Assembly: GCA_964614535.1 (NCBI GenBank)
Contig: CAZTOZ010000018.1
Span: 1 to 64,000 of the forward strand
DNA from: JALSHZ01 sp964614535
Lineage (GTDB): Bacteria; Pseudomonadota; Gammaproteobacteria; UWMA-0217
Direction: 5' to 3'
Length of the DNA: 64,000 nucleotides
A model generated the notes under the pieces. That model ran no database searches, was not told the DNA's origin, and was given only the letters and a program-made list of their open reading frames with translations. A program made the position numbers and the translations under genes. This document shows, piece by piece, positions 1-6,660 of this stretch (positions within the stretch are counted from its first letter, which is position 1; the number at the start of each line of letters is the position of its first letter).

Positions 1-1365
1 ACCCAGTTTGTCGATCTCGTCGAGCATGATGACGGGGTTCATCGTGCCAGCCTCTTTCAAGGCCTGTACCAGCTTGCCCGGCAACGCCCCGATATAGGTG
101 CGACGATGGCCCTTGATCTCCGCCTCGTCCCGCATGCCGCCGAGACTGAAGCGGTAGAATCTGCGTCCCAGCGCCTCGGCGATGGAGCGGCCGATCGACG
201 TCTTGCCGACACCGGGTGGGCCGACCAGCAGGGTGATGGCGCCAGCCATCTCCCCCTTGAACGCGGCAACGGCGAGAAATTCGAGAATCCGCTTCTTGAC
301 ATCCTCCAGCCCCTCGTGGTCTCGATCGAGAATCCGCCGCGCCTTCTTCAGATCGAAGGAGTCCTCGGAGCAGATCCCCCAAGGCAGCTGCGTGATCCAG
401 TCGAGGTAGTTGCGGCTGACCGCAAACTCCGGTGAGCTGGGCTCCAGCACCGCCATCTTCTCGAATTCCTCCTCGATCCGCGCCGCCACCTGGTCGGGCA
501 GGTCGAGCTTTTCGATGCGCTCGCGAAAGCGGTCGATCTCGGCCGTGCGGTCGTCCTTGGCGATACCCAGCTCCTTCTGGATCTCCTTGAGCTGCTCCTT
601 GAGAAAGAACTTGCGCTGCTGCTCGGACATGCGGGCATCGACCCGCTCCTTGATCTCCGTTTGCAGCCGCGCCACCTCCAGCTCCTTGCGCACCAACTGC
701 AGCACCCGCTCCATTCGCGGCAGCAGGTCGATGGTCTCCAGCACCTGCTGCAGCGCATCCTTGCCGGCGGAGGTGAGATTGGCGACGAAATCGGTGAACG
801 GCCCCGGGTTGTCGGGGCTGAACTGGGTCAGAAAGATCTTCAGCTCGCTGCTGTAGATCGGGTTCAGCGGCAGCAGCTCCTTGACCGTGGTGATGATGGC
901 ATTGGCGAAGGCCCGCACCTTCAGTTCGTCGGCGGGCGCCGACTGCGGGTACTCCACCCGCACCACATAGGGTGGCTTGCTAGAGAGCCACTCGACGACG
1001 CGGAAACGCGCCAACCCCTCGGCGATGAAGCGGATCTGGCCATCGAGCGCCTTGGGGTCGTGCATCCGCACGACGCAGCCGATCTCCTCGAAGTCGTCGG
1101 GTTGCGGCACGCCATTGACCTCGCGTCTGAGCAGCAACAGACCGATTTCATGGCCGTCGGTCTGCCCCACCGCCTGAACGGTATCGAGCCAGGTGTTCTC
1201 GTCGAGGAAGACCGGCATCGACTGCGCCGGAAAGAAGGGGCGATCGGACAGCGGCACCAGGTGGATGACGGCCGGCAACACATGTTCCCTGACCAGAAGC
1301 TCGCCATTGGCCTGGACGACACGCTCTTCGCCAGCCTGGATCCTGTCGTCTTTCTCGTCGCTCAT
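1..1365 (-). CDS. lon: Lon-type ATP-dependent protease, N-terminal part (cut by window edge)
   Basis: This is the first 455 codons of an ATP-dependent serine protease that degrades misfolded and regulatory cytoplasmic proteins. The N-terminal substrate-binding domain covers about residues 1-230. A helical region follows, then the AAA+ domain with Walker A GPPGVGKT (residues 382-389) and Walker B VIMLDEIDKLG just before the edge. The catalytic Ser-Lys domain lies outside the window. The ATG at 1365 follows a GAGGGAGA Shine-Dalgarno. The N-terminus reads LSDRPFFPAQ where E. coli-type Lon has a different PLRDVVVYP stretch. This suggests the second, divergent Lon subfamily found in some gammaproteobacteria (inference). 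The gene has its own intergenic region of 163 bp and lies beyond the chemotaxis terminator. Confidence 0.95.
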   Translation of the reverse strand, partial: MSDEKDDRIQAGEERVVQANGELLVREHVLPAVIHLVPLSDRPFFPAQSMPVFLDENTWLDTVQAVGQTDGHEIGLLLLRREVNGVPQPDDFEEIGCVVRMHDPKALDGQIRFIAEGLARFRVVEWLSSKPPYVVRVEYPQSAPADELKVRAFANAIITTVKELLPLNPIYSSELKIFLTQFSPDNPGPFTDFVANLTSAGKDALQQVLETIDLLPRMERVLQLVRKELEVARLQTEIKERVDARMSEQQRKFFLKEQLKEIQKELGIAKDDRTAEIDRFRERIEKLDLPDQVAARIEEEFEKMAVLEPSSPEFAVSRNYLDWITQLPWGICSEDSFDLKKARRILDRDHEGLEDVKKRILEFLAVAAFKGEMAGAITLLVGPPGVGKTSIGRSIAEALGRRFYRFSLGGMRDEAEIKGHRRTYIGALPGKLVQALKEAGTMNPVIMLDEIDKLG

Positions 1366-1472
1366 ACCGTCTCCCTCTTCGTCGGCTTTCCGCCTATGGT
1401 GGGGCTGACCCGGCGCGATTGCAAGACGAGCGGAATGCACGGCCACCGGCCCGGTCTGGCCTTGTACCGCTC

Positions 1473-1501
1473 AAAAAAAATGGCCGCCCGAAGGCGGCCA
1501 T
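1473..1501 (-). terminator. Rho-independent terminator of the chemotaxis operon
   Basis: Read on the minus strand this is a 9-bp perfect stem (ATGGCCGCC pairing with GGCGGCCAT) closed by a TTCG tetraloop and followed by eight T residues. It starts 28 bp after the stop of the last chemotaxis gene (1529), so it ends that transcript before lon. Confidence 0.92.
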
Positions 1502-1528
1502 TCGATCGGTCCGAAGATTCGGCTGGCG

Positions 1529-2008
1529 TCACAGCGTCACGATCGACAGATGCCCCTTGCCGTAGTTGGGAATCTCCACCTCGAACTTGACGCCACTGGC
1601 GTTCTTGATGACCTCGACCGACTCCTCCGGCACCTTGTCCAGCCCCTCGTACATGTCGGTGAGCTTCAGATGCGGCGTGGAATCGTTCATCAGCAGGCGG
1701 GAACAGATGTTCATCACCTCATAGACGTTCTCCTGCATGACCGACGAGATCTCGCCACTCTCGGCCGCGTCCTCGGCGCCCCCTTTCGGCATCATCGACA
1801 GCGCCGCGCCACCATAGGCGGCGAAGGGCACGTCACAGGTGCAGGCCGCGACGGTCTTGCCTTCGGAATCGACGAACAGGCCCACCAGCGCGTCGTCTTC
1901 GATGGAGGGATTCTCTTCCGCCTTCTTCACGACGAGACCGTCGCCATAGAGCATGCTGAGAACGCCGGTCGTTTCCCGGTCGGCGGGAATGTTGAATTTC
2001 GTATCCAT
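1529..2008 (-). CDS. CheX/CheC-like chemotaxis protein, candidate CheY-P phosphatase
   Basis: This 159-residue cytoplasmic protein ends the chemotaxis operon, 14 bp after a CheY gene. I do not recognise a named orthologue. The middle of the protein has ENVYEVMNICSRLL, which contains E97-x-x-N100. That is the spacing of the E-x-x-N active-site pair by which CheC, CheX and FliY dephosphorylate CheY-P. An alanine/glycine-rich strand (residues 58-75) precedes the helix, as in the CheC fold. The role as CheY-P phosphatase is inferred from motif and position. ATG 2008 is chosen over an upstream in-frame extension that runs into the preceding cheY gene. Confidence 0.7.
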   Translation of the reverse strand: MDTKFNIPADRETTGVLSMLYGDGLVVKKAEENPSIEDDALVGLFVDSEGKTVAACTCDVPFAAYGGAALSMMPKGGAEDAAESGEISSVMQENVYEVMNICSRLLMNDSTPHLKLTDMYEGLDKVPEESVEVIKNASGVKFEVEIPNYGKGHLSIVTL

Positions 2009-2022
2009 TTCCTTTGTCTTTC

Positions 2023-2385
2023 CTATCCCATGTATTTGTCGAGTGTCTCGGAGAAGCTGTCGGCGGTGAACGGCTTGGCGATCAGAAAATCCGCGCCAGC
2101 TTCCTCGGCGATGGCCCGCATCTCGCTGGTGGCTTCCGTGGTGACGAAACCAAACGGCTTGTCGTACCCCTCGGCCTTGATGGCCTTGAGAAATTCCGGG
2201 CCGTTCATGTTCGGCATGTTCCAATCGGAGAGAATGATGTCCGGATTGAATTCACGAACCTTTTCCACCCCCTTGGCACCGTCTTCGGCTTCTTCGATAT
2301 CGATATCGTCATAGCCGGCGTCACGCAGCGTCTTTTTCACGATCATGCGCATGGCGCGGCTGTCGTCAACGATCAATACATTCAT
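2023..2385 (-). CDS. cheY: CheY-like single-domain response regulator (distal copy)
   Basis: This is a 120-residue stand-alone receiver domain. The acidic pocket is D7-D8, the phosphoacceptor is D54 in ILSDWNMPNMNG, the switch Thr is in VTTEATSE (82-83) and the conserved Lys is K104 in IAKPF. No output domain follows, so it probably carries the signal from CheA-P to the flagellar switch or acts as a phosphate sink. It is the second CheY of this operon and lies between cheB and the CheX-like gene. Its close linkage with a putative phosphatase suggests the two act as a pair. Confidence 0.93.
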   Translation of the reverse strand: MNVLIVDDSRAMRMIVKKTLRDAGYDDIDIEEAEDGAKGVEKVREFNPDIILSDWNMPNMNGPEFLKAIKAEGYDKPFGFVTTEATSEMRAIAEEAGADFLIAKPFTADSFSETLDKYMG

Positions 2386-2434
2386 AGTCGTCTCCCGTTT
2401 TATAGTTTATCTTCCTCTACACCAGCCCATTGAA

Positions 2435-3544
2435 TCATAATTTCTGGATCTGGCGAATTACCTCGTTCGCAATTTCCTGTAAAGGCTTGAGCGCGATCAC
2501 GGCGCCGCGTTTGTAGGCCTGTCCGGGCATACCCCAGACCACGCTGGTGGCCTCGTCCTGGGCAACGGTATAACTGCCCGCCTCACGCAGCCGCTTCATC
2601 GCATCGGCGCCGTCGTCACCCATCCCGGTGAGCATGACGGCGACGGTATTTCTCGGCGACAGGCGGCAAATGGAATCGAACATCACCTCTACCGACGGCT
2701 TGTGCTGGTTGACCGGGTCGGAGTCGTCCAGATGGCAATGGAGTTTCCCTCCACTGCTTCTCACCACCAGATGCCGGTCCCCCGGCGCGATATAGACGTG
2801 ACCGCTCTTGATCTCCATTCCCTCAGTGGCCTGCGCCACCTCCATTTCGCAGATCATGTTCATCCGCTCGGCGAACGAGGCGGAAAACGCCGGCGGAATA
2901 TGCTGGGTGATGACAACCGGCGGCATATCGGCCGGGAAACGTGTCAGCACCTCCTTCAGCGCCTCGGTGCCCCCGGTCGAGGAGCCGATGGCGACAAGCT
3001 TGCCGCCAGCCAGCGCCTGTTTCTGATGCAGTCTCTCGATACTGCTGCGGGGTGTCTTCGGAGCCGGCGCGACATGGGGCCTGAAGTTCTGCACCCGTGC
3101 CCTTGCCGCGTTCTTCACCTTCGCGATGATGCCTCGGCTGTAGTGACTCAATACCTCCTCGGACTGTACCTTCGGCTTTTCGATGAAGTCGACGGCGCCG
3201 AGCTCGAGCGCGTCGAGCGTGGCGCTGGAGCCGGCCGAGGTGAGCGCCGACACCATTACCACCGGCATCGGCCGCAGCCGCATCAGATTGCTGAGGAACT
3301 GGAGGCCGTTCATTCCAGGCATCTCCACGTCCAGCGTCAGCACATCGGGATTGAGTGCCTTGATCAGCTCTCGGGCCTGATAGGCATCGGCGGCCTGACC
3401 GACCACCTCGATCGCCGGATCCGATTCGAGGATCCGCGTCAGCATTTGCCGCATCAGCGGCGAGTCGTCGACGACCAACACGCGTACCTTCCCCGGCGTA
3501 TCGGGAGCGGCTCCACTTCTGCCTTGACTAGCACTGAACATCAT
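2435..3544 (-). CDS. cheB: Chemotaxis response regulator protein-glutamate methylesterase CheB
   Basis: CheB demethylates and deamidates glutamyl residues of chemoreceptors during adaptation, and is activated by phosphorylation from CheA. The receiver domain (about residues 19-140) has D26-D27 and phosphoacceptor D72 in TLDVEMPGMNG. After a linker, the esterase domain (about 180-365) has the catalytic serine in IGSSTGGTEA (S189), the histidine in ITQHIPPAF (H215) and the aspartate in LTGMGDDGAD. The ATG at 3544 (residue 1 of 369) is preferred because AGGG lies 7 bases before it. An upstream in-frame ATG at 3601 would add a low-complexity extension with no homology signal. Confidence 0.96.
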   Translation of the reverse strand: MMFSASQGRSGAAPDTPGKVRVLVVDDSPLMRQMLTRILESDPAIEVVGQAADAYQARELIKALNPDVLTLDVEMPGMNGLQFLSNLMRLRPMPVVMVSALTSAGSSATLDALELGAVDFIEKPKVQSEEVLSHYSRGIIAKVKNAARARVQNFRPHVAPAPKTPRSSIERLHQKQALAGGKLVAIGSSTGGTEALKEVLTRFPADMPPVVITQHIPPAFSASFAERMNMICEMEVAQATEGMEIKSGHVYIAPGDRHLVVRSSGGKLHCHLDDSDPVNQHKPSVEVMFDSICRLSPRNTVAVMLTGMGDDGADAMKRLREAGSYTVAQDEATSVVWGMPGQAYKRGAVIALKPLQEIANEVIRQIQKL

Positions 3545-3622
3545 TTTAATACCCTGTAATATCCGTGGGCGCGGCGGACATCGAGCCATACCGCCAAGCA
3601 CGCCCCTCGATGAGAAAAACGA

Positions 3623-4249
3623 TCAGACGAACAGCTCGACCTCGCCCTGCACCGGCTTCGACGTCAGCGTATCGAGCATGCTGCGGTCCTGTCTGGCGAC
3701 GTCGCGCGTGGCGTCCAGCTTCTTCAGCAGGATGCGCCCGCTCTCCGGGAAGTAGATGATTTTTCTTGCCTGGACGCCCCCCAGATCCTTGCTGACGGCT
3801 CGATACCCCTCACTGCGGAGGAAACAACAGACGAAATCGACATTGTTCCTGCCGACGTTCTGCCCCACGCCCCCTCCGATATTGGCACCGCCAAACACCT
3901 TGATCTCCAGGTTCTGCTTGCGACCGCCGTATTTGATGATGTCGTTGATGAGATGTTCCATTGCAAAATTGCCGTAGCGCAACGCATCGTCGACGACGCC
4001 ATTGCGATGCTGACCACTGGCCGGCAGCATGAAATGGTTCATCCCACCCACACCGCTGGCCGGGTCACGAATACAGGCGGCGATGCAGGAGCCGAGCACC
4101 GTCGTCAGCAGCTCACCGCTACGGGTCACGTAGTATTCGCCAGGCTTGATCTTGGCCATCACCGCCTCGTGCTCGGCGCTCCAATAGCGATGGATCGCCT
4201 CGAAACCCGGCAGTGCAGGCGGCAGGTTTCTGGTCGTATTCAGCGGCAT
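3623..4249 (-). CDS. cheD: Chemoreceptor glutamine deamidase CheD
   Basis: CheD deamidates selected glutamines of methyl-accepting chemotaxis proteins and, in many bacteria, also binds CheC-family phosphatases. The 208-residue protein has the catalytic cysteine in TVLGSCIAACI (C55), the histidine in GGMNHFMLP (H72) and the glycine-rich VFGGANI segment of the family. It begins 4 bp after cheR and precedes cheB. A CheX-like protein in the same operon is relevant, since CheD and CheC/CheX families are often coupled. This link is from family knowledge. Confidence 0.95.
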   Translation of the reverse strand: MPLNTTRNLPPALPGFEAIHRYWSAEHEAVMAKIKPGEYYVTRSGELLTTVLGSCIAACIRDPASGVGGMNHFMLPASGQHRNGVVDDALRYGNFAMEHLINDIIKYGGRKQNLEIKVFGGANIGGGVGQNVGRNNVDFVCCFLRSEGYRAVSKDLGGVQARKIIYFPESGRILLKKLDATRDVARQDRSMLDTLTSKPVQGEVELFV

Positions 4250-4253
4250 CGGT

Positions 4254-5087
4254 TCAGCTCGCTTTCTTGTAGACGGTCTTGCCGAGCAGCTCGAACTTGT
4301 CCGTCACCTTGTAGAGCGCCTCGGAGTGGCCGACGAACAGGCGTCCGTCGTCGGCGAGAATGTCGGCAAACTTGGCGAACAGGCGGGTCTGCGTCGGCTT
4401 GTCGAAATAGATCACCACGTTTCGGCAAAAGATGACGTCCATCGGACCCTTCATCGGCCATCTCTCCATCAGGTTCAGACGGCGAAAGGTGATCATCTCG
4501 CGGATCTCCGGACGCACCCGCACCTTGCCGGCGTTGGGGCCCTGCCCCTTCTCGAAATACTTGCGCAGGTAGACCTCCGGCATGCCGTTGACCCGCTCCT
4601 CGGCATAGACCCCGGCGGCCCCCACCGCCAGCACCTCGGAATCGAGGTCGGTCGCGAGAATCTTCAGATCCCAACCGCTGAGCCCCGGCACGTGCTCCTT
4701 CAGCGCCATCGCAATCGAGTACGGTTCCTCCCCGGTGGAACAGCCCGCCGACCAGATCCGGATTCGACTGCCGCGCGGTTTGTTCCGCATCAGCGTCGGG
4801 ATGACCTCGCTGGTGAGAAATTCGAAATGGTGCATCTCGCGAAAAAACGAGGTGAGGTTGGTGGTCATCATGTTGGTGAATTGCTCGAGCTCGGCCTGGT
4901 CACCGCTTTCGAGCAATTGGATGTACTCCGCAAACGACTTCAGGCGCAACGTCCACAGCCGTCGCGTCACCCGGCCATAGACCAATTCACGCTTGTTGTC
5001 GGCCAGATGGATGCCCGTCAGACGCGCCGCCAGATTCTTGAAATACTCGAAGTCCGCATCGGTGAATTCGTACTGTCGTTGAACCAT
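4254..5087 (-). CDS. cheR: Chemoreceptor glutamate methyltransferase CheR
   Basis: CheR transfers methyl groups from S-adenosylmethionine to receptor glutamates, opposing CheB. The 277-residue protein has the small helical N-terminal domain with TTNLTSFFRE (75-84). The SAM-binding domain follows with IWSAGCSTGEEPYSIAM (111-127) and VIFCRNVVIYFDKPTQ (218-233), both diagnostic. The start overlaps the stop of the preceding gene by one base, so translation is probably coupled. cheD follows after 4 bp. Confidence 0.97.
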   Translation of the reverse strand: MVQRQYEFTDADFEYFKNLAARLTGIHLADNKRELVYGRVTRRLWTLRLKSFAEYIQLLESGDQAELEQFTNMMTTNLTSFFREMHHFEFLTSEVIPTLMRNKPRGSRIRIWSAGCSTGEEPYSIAMALKEHVPGLSGWDLKILATDLDSEVLAVGAAGVYAEERVNGMPEVYLRKYFEKGQGPNAGKVRVRPEIREMITFRRLNLMERWPMKGPMDVIFCRNVVIYFDKPTQTRLFAKFADILADDGRLFVGHSEALYKVTDKFELLGKTVYKKAS

Positions 5088-5572
5088 CAGAACAACTCCA
5101 CTGCTTTGTTTTCGTTGTTATTGTCATTTTCGGCAGGTTGCCAACCATTGTCTCTGAATATCGAGCGCAACAGCGCCTTCTCGTCCTCCAGCGTGAAATA
5201 CGACAGAATCTTTTCGTAGATCTCCCGATCGCTGTGCCCCGCCTTCATCGTCATGCAGGTGGACAACTGCTCCAGCACGATGATGACGTGATTCATCCGC
5301 TGCACCAGGCGGTCGTAGAACTGAAACGACTGGAGCGACCCATTGAGAATTTCGCGGATACTTTGCGCATCATCCACCATGCCCTTGCCGCACTCCGACC
5401 GCTCCGCCCGCTCGATCAGTCGATCGACCCGCGACGCGACCTCGACGAAGTCGGCGGAAAGACGACTGACGCAATCGTCACTGGATGCCATTGCATTGCG
5501 TATCTGCGCGATACTGATCTCCAGCGGATGCAACGCGGGCCCAACTTGTTCCTGCTCGGCCTTCAGGCTCAT
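5087..5572 (-). CDS. Unknown chemotaxis-operon protein with a CheZ-like D-x3-Q motif
   Basis: This 161-residue, mostly helical protein has no name I recognise with certainty. One helix contains LQSFQFYDRLVQRM, where D87 and Q91 have the D-x3-Q spacing of the catalytic pair in CheZ (FQDLTGQ). The C-terminus is an Asn-rich linker ending in KAVELF. This recalls the flexible linker and hydrophobic C-terminal CheY-binding peptide of CheZ. A remote CheZ-type phosphatase is therefore a reasonable hypothesis. The ATG at 5572 is preferred over one at 5602 because GGAAAG lies 5 bases upstream of it. It overlaps cheR by one base. Confidence 0.65.
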   Translation of the reverse strand: MSLKAEQEQVGPALHPLEISIAQIRNAMASSDDCVSRLSADFVEVASRVDRLIERAERSECGKGMVDDAQSIREILNGSLQSFQFYDRLVQRMNHVIIVLEQLSTCMTMKAGHSDREIYEKILSYFTLEDEKALLRSIFRDNGWQPAENDNNNENKAVELF

Positions 5573-5672
5573 TTCTACTTTCCAACTATTTATTGTTTTC
5601 ATGGCGACGGGGCGACGATTTTCCCGCCACCCGTCGAGGCGACCACATCGGCCGCCAATCTGCATGTTGCGA

Positions 5673-5972
5673 CTATTGCCGGGCCGGCCCGGCCAGATCC
5701 CCGGCCGACAGGCCCAGCCCCTCGGCGAAGGCGACCACACCGGGCTGCAACCCTTCGACCGCGACACGCAGGCCACCGCTCTCGGCATGACGACCCAACG
5801 CCACCAGCAGCTGGACACCCGCGGTATCGACATTGGCCAGTTCGGCCGCATCGACCACGACGTCGCCGCCACTGGCCAGCGCGCCATCGAGGGCCGCCTT
5901 GACCTCGGCCACATTGGCGATGGTGAGTTGCCCGGGCAACCGGGTCGTCGGAAGATTGTTGTTGTCTGTCAT
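5673..5972 (-). CDS. STAS-domain protein (anti-sigma-factor-antagonist-like)
   Basis: This 99-residue protein is a single STAS domain: beta strand LPGQLTIANVAEVKAAL, then VVVDAAELANVDTAGVQLLVAL, where the D-T-A-G-V segment contains the loop that carries the phosphorylatable Ser/Thr in SpoIIAA-type proteins (Thr here). STAS proteins are common accessory members of CheA-CheW operons, but their chemotaxis role is not well defined. The start at 5972 has a strong AGAGGTGG Shine-Dalgarno. An upstream in-frame start at 6011 lacks one. The leader before it is rich in AAC/AAG triplets. Confidence 0.88.
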   Translation of the reverse strand: MTDNNNLPTTRLPGQLTIANVAEVKAALDGALASGGDVVVDAAELANVDTAGVQLLVALGRHAESGGLRVAVEGLQPGVVAFAEGLGLSAGDLAGPARQ

Positions 5973-6110
5973 GATGCCACCTCTGTTGATTGTTCTTGTT
6001 GTTCTCGGCACGCTGGCCGCGAGGTCATCCTGACCTTTTCGTCGAGCGGATACCGCGGTGTCGGAAACACCCGGTCATGCCGCTGCTCCCTGCGCCGCGG
6101 GGGACGGAAA

Positions 6111-6635
6111 TCAGTTCGGAAGTTGGGTGATCTCCTTGCCCACTTCCACCTCGATCATGTGATTGATGTTGAGCAGAATGATCATCTTGTCGTCGACCGT
6201 GGCCAGTCCCTTGATGTATTCGGTGGAAACGACCGTGCCCATCGACGGGGTGTTCTCGATCGCACCTTCGTTGAGGTTGTAGACCTCGGACACCGCATCC
6301 ACCACCATGCCAACGACGCGCTCGCTGTTGTCCTCGGTTCGCGTCTTGACGACGATGACCACCGTGGTCGGGCCGAAGTCGCTCTTGTCGAGACCGAAGC
6401 AGTTGCGCAGGTCGATGATCGGCACCACGGTACCGCGCAGATTGATGACACCCAACACATGGTCCGGGGTATTGGGAATCGGGGTCGCGCCCTCCCAGCC
6501 CTTGATCTCCTGCACGTTGAGGATGTTCAGCCCGTACTCCTCGCCGGCCAGCATGAACGTCAGATACTGGTCGGTGCTCTGATTGATGTGAATGTTCTTT
6601 TCCGCTACGTTTTCTGCTTGTTGAGTGTTCTGCAT
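6111..6635 (-). CDS. cheW: Chemotaxis coupling protein CheW
   Basis: CheW links chemoreceptors to the kinase CheA at the membrane-proximal signalling array. The 174-residue protein is one CheW/SH3-like domain: YLTFMLAGEEYGLNILNVQE near residue 25, IPNTPDHVLGVINLRGTVVPIIDLR near 55-80 and the closing VSEVYNL and IKGLATVDDKMIILLNI segments. These are the classical family landmarks. About 20 extra residues, rich in Asn/Gln, precede the domain. It lies 25 bp after cheA. Confidence 0.97.
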   Translation of the reverse strand: MQNTQQAENVAEKNIHINQSTDQYLTFMLAGEEYGLNILNVQEIKGWEGATPIPNTPDHVLGVINLRGTVVPIIDLRNCFGLDKSDFGPTTVVIVVKTRTEDNSERVVGMVVDAVSEVYNLNEGAIENTPSMGTVVSTEYIKGLATVDDKMIILLNINHMIEVEVGKEITQLPN

Positions 6636-6660
6636 GACAAAGCTCTCTTGATGAAATGTT

